From Tethya wilhelma (Eukaryota; Porifera; Demospongiae; Tethyida; Tethyidae), in the NCBI GenBank assembly GCA_964030475.1, contig CAXIPT010000002.1, positions 4,217,885 to 4,281,884 of the forward strand: a stretch of 64,000 nucleotides of DNA, in the 5' to 3' direction. The position numbers and the translations under genes are program-made. The first letter of the stretch is position 1; every line of letters starts with the position of its first letter. The notes under the pieces were generated by a model. The model worked only from the letters and a program-made list of their open reading frames with translations, made no database searches and was not told the origin of the DNA. Of this stretch, positions 12,641-27,843 are shown piece after piece.

Positions 12641-13632
12641 CATCATTGGTGACCTAATGCAGCAGTTGGATGTCTTCATCAGTGTGAAGCCCAAGAAAGG
12701 TCAGCTGCAATCTGTCATCATTAAGAGCATCGAACAGAATATGGAGTGCGTCTATCAAGCCAGACTCCGCCTACTGGAGTGCTCCTGTGTGCCGGCCTTA
12801 CCTGTTAACGGTGTTGCCATGGTTACCAGTAATGCTGATCAGACAACAATGATGAATAAAGATACGAGTGAGTTATTTGAAAATTGAATGAAATTATCAT
12901 TATAAAAGGGGCTAACTTCATGATTTTATTTTCATTGTTAGGTATCCATGGCAACAGAGCTCCACCCACCAACATAGAGACCATTACAGAGGAGACTGCA
13001 GAAGACCTACCATCCCCCGATCCCATTGAGCTGGGGGAGTCTGTGAATTTGAAGCCAGTCACACCAGTTAAAGAAACCCGTTTGACGAGTCCTGAGTTAA
13101 AGACTCCAGACGACAAGTTTAGAGAAGGCTCCGCAGAACTTGGTCAGTATTTTCTCTAATTATGCTAATTGTTCTAATTATGCAAACAACTGAAATAATA
13201 TTGAAACTATTACTACAGAGACGTCCATCTCTCCAACCGATATGCGTCCCCGATCTCAGTCTGCTGGTGGCAGTCAGGCCACGCCCCCCCATCGACTCAC
13301 ACCACGGCAGTTTATTGACTGGGACCGCAAGAGGGAGGAAGCACAGATTGGTACGTACCCCTGGGCTAATTGGCTCTTAATTGAATTATAGTATTAGTGC
13401 TGTGCAATAATGATACATTGGTGTGGTGTGAGTGTCACATGACTGTCACCTGATCCTTGTATATGTAGCTATGAAGAGAAACGTCCAATCGACCCAGCCT
13501 CAATATCCCAATACTTATTTCGCTGGAAATTACTTCTCCAAGTCTCAAGGTCCGCAGGCCAACAAGCCATCAGTTGGAGCTGCTGCTGGACCTTCCACCA
13601 TAGCACAGGGACTTATCTCCATCAACAGAGTG

Positions 13633-13672
<40 letters not shown>

Positions 13673-14259
13673 GCACACACACATACACACACACACACAC
13701 ACCCTCCACCTCTAGACCGGCCAACAGGCTCTCATAAGACAAGCCTCTCAAGAGAGAATGCTCCTCCACTCTGAACAAGACAGCTACCAAGGTGTCTCTG
13801 ATCTCTCTTCCCTGCTGGAGAAGCTGGGACTCGACCACTACCAGAAGTGTTTTGACGAAGAAGAAGTTGACTTTGACACCTTTTTGACGATGAGTGAGGT
13901 GGACCTGAAAGAGATTGGCATAACAACGGTTGGAGCCCGGAGGAAACTACAGATAGCTATTTCAGGTACATGGATATTCATGACACAATCAATTTTGTGG
14001 TTTTCTTAAAGTGATCTGTGATATCAATAACTGTAGCTACGATTTCGAATTTTCTCTTTCAGAGTTGAAAAAAGGCCGTGGGAAACAGCAGTCCCAGTTC
14101 CTGCCCTCCTCCTCCTCCAACCCGGGGGGACGTAGGTCCTACCACACCCTCCCAGTCCAGGCCTCCCCCTCGCTGATGAAAGGGGGCATGGCACTCAATA
14201 AGAGCAACTCGTTGAAGCGTGCTGGCAGCTATTCCAAGAGTAACAGCGGACGGTTTTGA
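8714..14259 (+). CDS. BICC1: Bicaudal-C family RNA-binding protein (KH repeats plus SAM domain)
   Basis: BicC proteins bind mRNA in cytoplasmic granules, recruit the CCR4-NOT deadenylase and polymerise through a SAM domain. Exons: 8714-8837, 9679-about 9800, 9881-10045, 10620-10747, 11129-11245, 11356-11436, 11747-11886, 12250-12345, 12472-12535, 12640-12867, 12942-13142, 13219-13350, 13469-13629, 13716-13965, 14063-14259. The first KH has GKEG (HSHVIGKEGINIKK, then CHIHFPDSKR). A second KH has GQNG (FIGQNGGNMRKIMEETTTT, then IQFPDP). KH-like segments include LPVVVRFTLP and MQQLDVFISVKPKKG. The SAM domain is LLEKLGLDHYQKCF to GITTVGARRKLQIA, and the end SNSGRF resembles animal BicC (SGRW). 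Exon 2 runs into a CA repeat at about 9800, so part of the first KH-like domain is missing here. A polyadenylation signal lies at 14489. Confidence 0.94.
9799..9852. repeat. CA microsatellite interrupting the BicC coding region
   Basis: A pure CA tract begins directly after codons for KKLERLI with no GT donor visible. A normal acceptor (CTATAG, 9875-9880) restarts BicC at DPQVKVIG. About 40 residues typical of the family between these points (the first KH-like fold) are absent. An assembly collapse between two CA tracts is the simplest explanation. Confidence 0.85.
10095..10508. mobile_element. long-TIR foldback element with internal minisatellite (BicC intron)
   Basis: The left arm begins near CTGTATCTCAGTCTAG and continues through AAGCTGGGATTGG, TACCATTGTGATCAGCTTGA and AGAGGTCTTTC. 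The right arm is the inverse (AAAGATCTCTTCATGCTGAT ... CCCAGCTTCT). Relatives lie at 24535-24795, 60721-60996 and, in half form, 61130-61211. The loop here has expanded into a tandem array at about 10215-10405 of units carrying ATATATAGCCCTAGCCCGG. Confidence 0.75.
11450..11654. mobile_element. MITE-like element, family 1 copy 2 (BicC intron)
   Basis: It shares the core (CATTGGAAAGTGCTCGTTCT; CAGCTTCCTACACC) and the right end CATTCTCAAACCAGATGG with the 3170-3405 element. The left terminal repeat is degraded. Non-coding. Confidence 0.65.
11889..12235 (+). repeat. minisatellite of about 31 bp in BicC intron
   Basis: Roughly ten imperfect copies of a unit resembling GTGTTAGAATCAGTGGTTGA followed by TATTTTGAGCT. 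The array starts immediately after the donor at 11887 and ends just before the next exon's acceptor (12241-12249), so nearly the whole intron is tandem repeat. Confidence 0.85.
12576..12638. repeat. CT microsatellite abutting a splice acceptor
   Basis: A pure CT tract serves as the polypyrimidine tract for the BicC exon beginning at 12640. Similar CT tracts sit directly before exons at 38485, 39961, 46134 and 25233. Confidence 0.85.
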
Positions 14260-14625
14260 AGAGATGTACTGTTTCCAATTAATGCCCATCATTCATATAC
14301 CCATTACAAAACAACTTCAGATATTATTGAAAGGCTATAGTTTGTACAAGTGGGTGTGGCCTAGTTTAGACCCCATCCACCAATCGTAAGTAGAAAGAGT
14401 ATTTTTGTCCCCTCCCCTTAATTATAGCTACGACACTTGTACCCTGAGGCATTTTTCCTTTCAGAAATATTTTGTATGTATCAACAAAAATAAATTGTTT
14501 TTGTTTACGTAAAAATAACATGAGTTACATTGTATATAGGCCGGGAAAAATAATTTATAATTAACATTAGCTGTGTTTGGTTCATTGTAGAGTTGAAAGT
14601 AGTTTCAATTTCAGTTTAGAATGAG
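14260..14625. other. BicC-UBXN8 tail-to-tail gap
   Basis: A 366-bp gap between two convergent stop codons. AATAAA at 14489-14494 fits BicC polyadenylation. Nothing else was recognised. Confidence 0.7.
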
Positions 14626-16118
14626 TTAGTCCCTCTCGTCAACAACTAATATTGTATCTGCAGTGATTCCACTGTCCTCAAGGGTCAGCTGGGGGTTGTC
14701 TAGTGATCGCCGTGGCAATGGAGTCACCAAGACAAAGTTTTTTGAAGAATAACCTAACTCCTTTAGCCATCTGTAGAGAGACTGTGTGTGGTGTGCATAA
14801 ACACCAGTAAGTTGCTAGATATACATTCATTATAAAGAATTTTGATACGAAGTAAGTCATTCTTTTGGCTATGGACCATAAGTAACCCTTGATAGATTAT
14901 CAATATGCCAGCATAATTTCGAGCATAATAGGTACTCTTGAGCATCAAGAATTATGCTAGCATAATAGGCTGAATTTTGTGACCATCCCAGCATAATGGG
15001 CTGGTATTTTGTTGGTTGAGCATAAAAGAAAAGAAAAATAGGCAGAGTCTTGAGCATAATCTATCAAGGCCTAACCATAAGACAGGACCAGATACGTACC
15101 ACCAATATTATCTGTTAGCAGAGCAGAAGATACTAATTTTAAGACTCTTACTCTGATCTTGTTGGCTGTGTTGAACTCCCTGTAGACTGTCCCACTGCTT
15201 AACCTCAGAGCGATCCTTATCATCTTGCCACACCCCTCCTCTTCGTCTGATTGGTCGCTATCAGTCATGTGACTTAAACTGCCATGCCCCCTCCATCGTA
15301 CTCCTTCCTGATCCCTCGTCAGTCGTGACTCATTCCCATCCCCTCCCAGTTTGACTCCGCCCCCTTTGAATCCACGGATTAGTTTCATTTTATTCTCTAA
15401 TTGAAGGAATTTCTCCTCTCGTCGCGGTCCAGCGATTCTCGTCTCATAATCTTCAGCCTATACCAACCAATCAGATTGTAACATTCATTAAACCATAAAA
15501 TAAATAATAAACCTTTATTTTGATTATGCAATCACCTTAGTGTCGTGAAAAGATTGAGCTTCTTGGCGTGCTTTCTCCTTCCCCACATCAAGATCAGGTC
15601 TTGGTGGGGGAGCCGCTGGACAACGATCAAAATTGAAAGTTCATTTTAACAATTTCCCCAATAACGTATCTCAGTCTAGGAAGGTTATCTTAACACCTTT
15701 TACTAGAGTGATGTTCTGAACATCAACAAAAATAACCAGATATCGTGTTATGATTGACAGGTCATGTTCCATGCCATTATTGCCATGGATGAAGTTATTC
15801 AAACAGCAAAAAAAAACAACATGATTTAGCTGTTTGAATGTTTAACTCAATTATCTAAGACATTCCCTAAACTTGATTGTATATAGATCAGTTCCTGCAA
15901 GACTTACCAGATGTCTCTCCATCTCTCCTCTTCTTCCAGGCTGATACAATCTGCACTAGATATCTACAGCCAACCAAGGCGCCTATGATAAGGAACAAGA
16001 GGTAGACGGCCCTCAGTAGTCGTTTAGGATCGTCTCTATAAACACCAGCCGCCACTAGCAGCGCTGTGAGCACGGAGGCTGCAAACACAGAGCTGAACGT
16101 TGCCTGTCTTGTGACCAT
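14626..16118 (-). CDS. UBXN8: UBX domain protein 8 (ER membrane p97 adaptor)
   Basis: UBXN8 tethers the AAA-ATPase p97/VCP to the ER membrane for protein degradation. Exons in transcription order: 16118-15908, 15615-15536, 15457-15152, 14770-14626. Two hydrophobic helices come first (FSSVFAASVLTALLVAA; LLRAVYLLFLIIGALVG), then a Pro-rich basic linker and a helix AEDYETRIAGPRREEKFLQL ending KLGGD as in the vertebrate protein. The UBX domain starts at IRIALRLSSGTVYREFNTAN and ends PRRSLDNPQLTLEDSGITAD, then TILVVDERD. The last junction does not keep phase: exon 3 ends in phase 0 at AAGATCAGA, but the final exon needs phase 2 to read WLKELGY. A microexon between 14771 and 15151, carrying the few residues before the conserved Trp, is therefore likely and unresolved. 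The start ATG at 16118 is the first in frame before helix 1. Confidence 0.82.
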
Positions 16119-16379
16119 CGCTAGACATGTACCTAAAGGTAGAGATAGTTGATTGTGCGCGTTTATTAGAAATGCCACGTAGGCAAATATTTGCATACAC
16201 ATGCGCAGAGTCCGTCCAGATTTTGGGTTTCTTATAGATTTTGTTTCAAGTTGAATTGATACATATATTCACTAACAATCTGCATAAACTTATAATTCTT
16301 TCTTTCATGAGGTCTCAGCTTCTGACACCTATGGCTCTAAATCTCAAACCAGTGTGCGCACAATGTCAGTTAACAGTGA

Positions 16380-19300
16380 ACAATGAGAGAGTACATACCT
16401 TAGAATGAATGTGAAATTGCTCCCAGTACACAAGTGTGTGCATGTAGTGTGGAGTATTAAAACACTAATAATGGTGACCACTGTGACAAAACTTGCCTTG
16501 TATATATGTTGAACATATCAGCTTCTGCAACTCAAGTGTGTGCATAATGCAAGTTAACAGTCTGTGAACAATAGGAGTGTTAAGATTGAGAGTCCATACC
16601 TTAGAATGAATGTGAAATTGCTCCCAGAACATAAGTGTGTGCATGTAGTGTGGAGATTTAAACACTATAAAGAATGACTGTGACCTTGCAGGCTGGACGT
16701 AAATCAGCTTCTGCAACTCAAGTCAGTGTGTGCACATTTTGTACAAACACAATATTTAAATTAGAATGAGTTGAGTCATTGACAATCCTTACCTAATTGC
16801 CAAGTGAATAGACAGATCTCACACATAATACATGTACACCTACCTCTGTGGCTCAAAAATCAGTGCGTGCAAGTTGTTGAGTGTCTGAACAAGATACTGT
16901 GTGAGCAACTTAAGGAATTCTTACCTTACCAAAGATGAACTGAATACAAAAGACTTACATTGACAGTGAGCATGTGTGCTATGAGAGAGAGCATTAATTT
17001 TTAATAAGAATGAGTTAATTATTAACAATCCTTCCCTTATACATATGTCCAGTGAAACAAGGTGACCCCAAGAGGTTCAGGCACATGTAACAGTGTGGAG
17101 AGAATGAACAAGAATGATAGCTGTGTACAATTGAAAGATCTTTGTATTACCTTAGGACATGCAGACACACAAGATGACCAGGCTCTGAAACTCAATGGCA
17201 GTGTGTGCAAGTTGTACAGCATTAAATTTAAACAGGATGGTAACACAATAGTCCATACCTCAGAAAGGACACGAGATTGCTCCCAGAACATAAGTGTGTG
17301 GTGACTGTGACAAAACTTGCCTTGTAGGCTGGACATATCAGCTTCTGCAACTCAAGTGTGTGCATAATGTAAGTTGACAGTCTGTGAACAATGGGAGTGT
17401 TAAGATTGAGAGTCCATACCTTAGAATGGATGTGAAATTGCTCCCAGAACACAAGTGTGTGCATGTAGTGTGGAGATTTAAACACTATAAAGAATGACTG
17501 TGACATAAGTTACCTTGCAGGCTGGACATAAATCAGCTTCTGCAACTCAAGTCAGTGTGTGCACATTTGTACAAACACAATTTTTAAAGTACAAGTAGAG
17601 TCATTGACAATACTAACTTGATTGCCTAGTGAATGGACAGATCTCACACATAAGACGTGCACTTCTGTGGCTCAAAAATCAGTGTGTGCATGTTGTTGAG
17701 AGTCTGAACAAGATAATTGCGTACTGTGTAGGCAACTTAAGGAATTCTTACCTTAGCCAGGACAAACTGAATACAATAGATTCAATTTGACAGTCATTAG
17801 TGCATGTGTGCTGAAGAGAGAGAGAATTAAATTTTAATAAGAATGAGTTATTAATTATTAACAATCCTTCCCTTATACATGTCTAGTTGCACAAGATGAC
17901 CTCCAGAGGTTCAGGCACACGAATGTGGAGAGAATGAACAAAAATGATAGCTGTGAGCAATTGAGAGATCTTTATATTACCCTAGGACATGCAGAAACAC
18001 AATGACCAGGCTCTGTAACTCAATGGCAGTGTGTGCAAGTTGTACAAAATTAAATTTGAACAGGATAGCAGCACAATAGTCCATACCTCAGAAAGGACAC
18101 GAGATTGCTCCCAAAACATAAGTGTGTGCATGTAGTGTGGAGTATTAAAACACTTGCTAATAATGGTGACTGTGACAAAACTTGCCTTGTAGGCTGGACA
18201 TATCAGCTTCTGCAACTCAAGTGTGTGCATAATGCAAGTTAACAGTCTGTGAACAATAGGAGTGTTAAGATTGAGAGTCCATACCTTAGAATGAATGTGA
18301 AATTGCTCCCAGAACATGTAAGTGTATGCATGTAATGTGGAGATTTAAACACTATAAAGAATGACTGTGACATAAGTTACCTTGCAGGCTGGACGTAAAT
18401 CAGCTTCTGCAACTCAAGTCAGTGTGTGCACATTTTATACAAACAATAGAATGAGTCATTGACAATCCTTACCTAATTGCCAAGTGAATAGACAGATCTC
18501 ACACATAATACATGCAGACTTCTGTGGCTCAAAAATCAGTGTGTGCATGTTGTTGAGAGTCTGAACAAGACCGCTTGCCAACTGTGTAGGCAACTTAAGG
18601 AATTATTACCTTAGCCAGGATGAACTGAATACAAAATGTTTAAGTTGACAGTCATTAGTGCATGTGTGTTGAAGAGAGAGAGAATTAAATTTTAATAAGA
18701 ATGAGTTATTAATTATTAACAATCCTTCCCTTATACATAATTATGTCTAGTTGCACAAGATGACCTCAAGAGGTTCAGGCACATGAATGTGGAGAGAATG
18801 AACAAAAATGATAGCTGTGAGCAATTGAGAAATCTTTATATTACCTTAGGACACACAAGATGACCTCTGTAACTCAATAGCAGTGTGTGCAAGTTGTACA
18901 ATATTAAATTTGAACAGGATAGTAACACAAATAGTCCATACCTCAGAAATTAAGGATACGAGATTGTTCCCAGAACATAAGTGTGTGCATGTAGTGTGGA
19001 GTATTTAAACACTTACTAATAATGGTGACTGTGACAAAACTTGCCTTGCAGGCCCAGCTTCTGCGACTCAAGTGTGTGCCAGAACATAAGTGTGTGCATA
19101 TAGTGTGGAGATTTAAACACTATAAAGAATGACTCTGACGTAAGTTACCTTGCAGGCTGGACATCAATCAGCTTCTGCAACTCAAGTCAGTGTGTGCACA
19201 TTTTATACAAACACAATATTTAGCCGAGTCATTGACAATCCTTACCTAATTGCCTAGTGAATGGTCAGATCTAACACATAGACATGTACACTTCTGTGGC

Positions 19301-20760
19301 TCAAAAATCAGTGTGTGCATGTTGTTGAGTGTCTGAACAAGATACTGTGTGAGCAAGTTAAGGATTTCTTACCTTAGCCAGGACAAACTGAATACAAAAC
19401 ACTTAACTCGACAGTGTGTGTGTGTGTGTGGTAGAGAGAGAAAGTATTAAATTTTAACACAAATGAGTCATGAATCATTAGCAATCCTTCCCTTATACAT
19501 GTCCAGTTGCACAGAATGATCTCCAGAGGTTCAGGCACATGTAACAATTATTGTGGAGGGAATGAAGAAGAATGATAGCTGTATGCAATCGAGAGTGCCT
19601 TGTATTACCTTAGACATGCAAACACACAATCTGACCTTGATCCACAACTCAATGGTAGTGTGTGAAGTGTACATAGTAAACTTTAACAGAATATATGTGA
19701 GCAACTTAAAAGTTCTTACCAGACATTGGGAAAACTGCAAGATGACTTGCCAGTATGTGTGCATGTTGTAGAGAGAGAGCATTTAATAAATTAAGAATGA
19801 ATCATGTCGTTGAGCAACCCTTCCCTTGTAATGACATGTCCAGTTGCACAAGATGACCTCCAGAGGTTCAGGCACATGTAATGTGGAGAGAATGAACAAG
19901 AATGATAGCTGTGAGCAATTGAGAGATCTTTATATTACCTTGGGACATACAGACGCACAAGATGACCTCTGTAACTCAATGGCAGTGTGTGCAAGTTGTA
20001 CAGTATTAAATCTAAACACGATAGCTGTGAGCGATTTTCAAGTTCTTACCTTGCATTGGGACAAACTGTAAGGACTTGTTAACTTGACAGTATCTGTGCA
20101 TGATGTAGAGAGCATTTGATAAGAATGAGTCATGTCTTTGAACCATTTAACAATCCTTCCCTTTTAATGATGTGCAGTTGCACTAGATAACCTCAGGAGG
20201 TGCAGGCACAAATGGTAGTAAACATATTGTGGAGAGAATGGACACTAATGATAGCTGTATGCAATTGAGAATGTTTTATATTACCTCAGGACATTAGCAG
20301 ACACACAAGATGACCAGGCTCTGAAACTCAATGGTGGTGTGTGTTCATACAGATAAAATTTAAACAGGACAGTTGTGAGCAGCTTGAAAAAGTTCTTACC
20401 ATGCATTGAGAACTGCAAGATGACTTGTTAGCTTGATACAGTATGTGTGTGTGTTGTAGAGAGAGCATTTAATAAGAATTGAGTCATGATGTCATTGAAT
20501 CATTACTTCCCTTGACATGTGCAGTGGCACAAGATGACCTCCAGAGGTTCAGGCACATGTAGTATAAACATATTGTAAAGAGAAAGAACAAAAATGACAG
20601 CTGTGAGCAATTGAAAGGTCTTTATATTACCTTAGGACACATGGTACATAAGATGACCTTCGTAACTCAAATCAGTGTGTGCAAGTTGTACAGTATTATA
20701 AAACAAGATAGGTGTGAGCAACTTAGATTCTTACTTTATAAGGAGACAGACGTACTGTCA
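16380..20760. repeat. higher-order tandem repeat array
   Basis: More than 4 kb built of related sub-blocks sharing TCAGTGTGTGCA or AAGTGTGTGCAT cores. An anchor containing AGAGGTTCAGGCACATG recurs at about 17075, 17908, 18770, 19528, 19861 and 20545, with a divergent copy near 20195. Spacing is about 750-870 bp in the left part and about 335-350 bp in the right part. On the minus strand GGTAAG-like donor motifs recur in each unit, and several open frames repeat the string FWEQFHIHSKVWTLNLNTPI. No convincing gene was found. Confidence 0.88.
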
Positions 20761-20808
20761 AGATGACTTTCTGGTTTCCAGGGAATCTCCTAGGTCAACT
20801 CGTGAGTT

Positions 20809-20809
20809 N
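20809..20809. other. single N, probable contig join 1
   Basis: One ambiguous base sits at an abrupt change from the repeat array to sequence that matches 46311 onward at a constant offset of 25500 for the first stretch. I infer a scaffold join. Confidence 0.7.
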
Positions 20810-20996
20810 TTTGTGTGAGAGAAAATAAGGTGTGTTGCTATGGCAACCAATAGGTACATGTGCATCGCTATGGTAACCACTAAAGTACACGTGTGTGTGT
20901 GTGTGTGTGTGTATGTGTGTGTGTGTGTGTGTGTGTGTCTTGCTATAGTAGCCCAGTGTAGCTGTTGTACCATTGATGTGTGTATCCCCATTGCAG

Positions 20997-21573
20997 TGAG
21001 AGAGAGGTACATCGTGCCTGGCCAGAGCTGAAGACTAAGATGAGAAAATGGAGACAATCTCAACAACAGTAGGTCACATGTAGCCACTAGTAACCGTCTG
21101 AAGATCATAATACTGTATAGCACAAAAATTTGGCAGATTTTAATGTTGGAGGATTGGCGGTTTTGATAAGGACCGTCAATATTAGATCCACAGTCGTGAT
21201 TGGCGGATTTTAGTTTGGCAGTAATGCACACAGCAGTATACGTATTCCATAATATGTGCTATGCAAAAATGACTATTTCATAACAGTTGATAAGATAAAT
21301 ACATCTTTGATTTGTATTGTAGTTTTAACAGTTACTATAACCTGCAGAAACAAGTCATGCGTTAAATTTTCCGCCAAGTTTTATTCCTTATAATTTATGG
21401 TATAAAGCCACAATTGTATTTCTATACTACTTGATCACGCACTAATGATTGGATTGATTCTGGTGATAATATTGTTGTTCTTTCTCTCCTATAGCTTGGA
21501 CCGTCTCGATGAGACAGAGTCAGGCTTCTCTGAGAGCACTTCAAACTCGCCGACTTCAACTCTTCAAAACTAA
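20997..21573 (+). CDS. terminal two exons of an unrecognised gene (duplicate of the 40.9-46.6 kb gene)
   Basis: Exons 20997-21068 and 21495-21573. The first encodes EREVHRAWPELKTKMRKWRQ and is nearly identical to exon 46479-46550. The second encodes LDRLDETESGFSESTSNSPT, then STLQN and a stop. Phase continues correctly from the 46-kb exons: the combined eight-exon frame is 1071 nt. The 5' exons are absent to the left, where the repeat array lies. The two exons therefore belong to the gene at 40880-46550, and their position here reflects duplication or misplacement of a contig. Confidence 0.75.
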
Positions 21574-22310
21574 CATGTTCCTTTTGTACAGTCAACTCTT
21601 TTTGTCAGCAAATTGCAGTAAATGTTATTTCTCATTCATTCAGTATTGCAAACAGCAGCAGCCATTTTTGTATATATGTATTTGCTTTGCCAATTTTATA
21701 ACCCCACAGTTCATGTTTGTATCTTTTGTCAATGGACGTTTATTGCGCATGCTCAGTAGACCGATTGTGTCATGTGATGAAATTTTCCGGATACTTTAGC
21801 GTAAATCCCTCCGTATACTATAGCACGTTCACAAATCGGCATCTGTTGAAGGGAGTGATCACTGGCTTTTCATTTTTTTTGACAATTTGAGAACATTTTC
21901 TGTGAGTTGCAGTGTGTGTACGTGTGTGTGATTGATGTATGGAGTGCGAATGAGTATTCAAATATCGCCATCAAGCAGGTTGCGAATCTTTTTATGCTTG
22001 TTTCAATGAAAACACTGAATATATGCATCTATGTATGAATGGAAGATAAGAGGGCGCTTTGAATATGGTCACCTCAAAGTACCTATTGTCCTCGATAGTT
22101 TATCGTTAAATAGCATTTTTGATTGAGATCAAAATTTTTAGCTGTTGTTTCTGATTCTCTGCCCATTGTTTGTGGCGGTTCCACTATCATGTGGTTTGGA
22201 TCATTATCTATGTTTAGATCATTATCAATATTTAACGCCCTAACAACCTTATCACATCCCACCATCTCTCTCCCTCTAAAGGTCACCTCTCATAACTCTG
22301 ACCCACCACC

Positions 22311-25332
<3,022 letters not shown>

Positions 25333-27627
25333 ATCCACAGCTGCTAGTTGAACTTTGAACTCTAGTATNTTATAAACTTGGTAAGAAATTAGTTGTGGCT
25401 GTCGATCTTGAAGGAGTTTTAATTGGTCGTCTTGTGTTGTCTGAGTCTTGCTAGCAACCAGCTTCAACACAGCCATACTTTGAGAGCATGTAGCTTCCGG
25501 AGTGGAATGAAAACAAGTGCTCCAATCAAACCACAATAAACCTTTGAAGCCCACACCGTCCAGTCTGTCAGGTGCTGTGTATACTCATCACATTCTCCAG
25601 ATCACTTTTATTGTTTCTTTATAAGTTGCTAGACAACCGGGGTTGGTCGTTTGTCGAAACATATGGACATCAAGAAACTGTCTGTTTTAAAGCTTTATTA
25701 TGATTGGTCAACGAACGAACACGTCGATTTTTAATTTGGTTTATTTTGTTTTGTGGTCACTGTCACGCATGACTATCATCTTGGGATGGATTCACAAAAC
25801 TATAAGTGGGCGTGTTCTTGCTCGTAATGGTAACCGTGGCGACACAATTTGCAGTATTTTGTAGCGTTCAGAAAAAGCGTCGGAAATGCTGCCAAATTTT
25901 CCTTAAAGAAATAATCCAATTAAACCAGCCACGTATTTTCTCAATGTTCAAACAATTAGAAACAAGCCCTTTACTAACTAAGCCTTGTTAATCACATTAA
26001 TCTAATTTGTGGGTGCGGCCAAGCATTACCATTGCTATTGCACATTTTGTGCTGAAAAAACCGGACTTATTTGAAAAACGTTTAATTTCAACTAATGCCC
26101 ATACAATTAGCTGGATTATCTGGGATAGGAAAAACACCGATGTTGATAGTGCTCAATTCGATTCTCGTTAAACCAGTGTAGGCGTGGTCTCCTTGGTTTA
26201 ATTTCCCATTGAACAATTTGACGTATTTTTATAGCCTGAGGCATTGATAGCACTTGGCTCTTGCAAAATTAATAAGTTAATGTGTATGATTTAACCCTTT
26301 TGAAGCTTAGTGGTTAATTATGTGGTTAAGTTCACAGTTGTCTATTAACTGCAATAGACTGATGGTTTATTTCCTAACTATATTAGTGGCAGACTAATAG
26401 CTAATTCTAACATTTGTGCAATGATAATCAACCTTGCGTGGTTCTTTGATAGATAAGTTTTCTTTTAAAATGATTTCAATTGAACTGTTTGAAATTCTTT
26501 TTGGGATGGCCAAGTGATGACGTCTGCTGTCTGTCCAATTGGGTTGGTTCACTCTATCACATTAGAGCAAATAGCAAACGTATTAGACGACCATTTGTAT
26601 GTTAATTGGAGACAACCTTCCATTTGACTCTGTCTAGAGAGAGCTTCTGCACACGTGACTTCGATGGCCGAAGAGCATCGACCTTATTTCATGGCACATT
26701 TGCCTGTATGTATGTCTACTTGTCATGCATTGACTATAGCTAGTGATTGCAGGCAATTTCACCAACTGAGAAGGGTGTTTTCAAAGTGTAGCATTTCTAG
26801 TTTGCATTTTTAGTGTGTTTTTGTGTGTAAAGGCAAGTCAAAAACACAAAAGATTGTGTTTTTAAATAAACACAAATGTAAAAATGGGGCATGAGGGCAC
26901 ATTATTAGCAGGTATATGTTCGTTTTTGACCACATCTTCATCATCCAATACCCTAACTGTCTGAAACCTGCCAAGTTATCCTAAATTGTCCTACAGTACC
27001 TAGAATCCTTAAACCATATTGTTTGCCTCCAACATACTCTCCAACCTATCACCATGTGGGAGGGGGGGGGTGAGATTAATTTTGTCTGGAATGCCCCCCC
27101 ATGTCTGGAAGAAGTCGTGATATGACAACAGATGTATATCAAATGAGATAATTCACACACTCAGAGTCATGGGCTATTTCCGGATGCCTCAAGAAGTATT
27201 TGTTTTTCTCCTCGTGAGGAGCTGTAACTCGAGATCTTGAAGGGCTATTTCTGTTGAAGAATGTTTGGGATTTTTCAAAGTGTGTTTTCTTAACTTGTAA
27301 CCTGAGCTGATAATTGATGATTATTGCCGGTAGCAACTTCGAATATCATTACCTGTGGGTCTGTGCTGTGGAACAGCCAGTGATGCAACTGTAGCTAAGG
27401 GTGTTTGATGAGAATACATTACATGGATGTGTGTGCATGTATATCCAAATTACTTTTAACACACACTACACAGAAAGCAGTAGCTATTGTTACAGCAATG
27501 GCAGTCTGAGTGACTCTGTCATTAATAAGTATACTTGTAAAACAGTTCGTAGGTGTATCATTGGAATGAATTGATTCAATGACTTGAGATTAGTTGTAAG
27601 GAGATATCTTCTTTGTCTTCCTACGGT

Positions 27628-27676
<49 letters not shown>

Positions 27677-27706
27677 ACACGTACATCTTATCTTCTTGTT
27701 ATATAG
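25333..27706. other. gene-poor stretch containing contig join 2 (N at 25369)
   Basis: After the cathepsin 1 stop, 36 bases continue to an N at 25369. Up to the N the sequence is identical to 53407-53519; after it, unrelated AT-rich sequence begins. From 25370 to the exon at 27707 I see no convincing exon. There is a G/C-rich patch at 27060-27105 and a CA tract at 27631-27680. Confidence 0.6.
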
Positions 27707-27843
27707 GTGGGATGGGATATATGAGCGAGACTCCGACCGGTCGTTACCTTAGAGATGCAAAACTTTATGAAATAGGTGCTGGTACGAGTGAAGTTAGAAG
27801 AATTGTTCTGGGGAGAGCTTTCAATGAAATGTTCAGAGACTAA
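27707..27843 (+). CDS. IVD: isovaleryl-CoA dehydrogenase-like, last exon only (partial)
   Basis: An exon following acceptor ATATAG (27701-27706) encodes [20 protein letters not shown], then [20 protein letters not shown] and EMFRD with stop TAA. This matches the C-terminus of isovaleryl-CoA dehydrogenase, the FAD enzyme of leucine breakdown in the mitochondrial matrix, whose ending is GGNGYxxDxPxGRxLRDAKL with [12 protein letters not shown]. Other acyl-CoA dehydrogenases are less similar at this end, though a close paralogue is possible. AATAAA follows at 27967. No upstream exon of the enzyme was found between 25370 and 27700, so the rest is probably lost at the N join or lies beyond a long intron. 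Confidence 0.82.

Noticed and set aside
16465..20071. Possible CRISPR-like or clustered small-gene array
   Set aside because: Units are long, variable and nested, without short constant repeats or unique spacers. The host is clearly eukaryotic.
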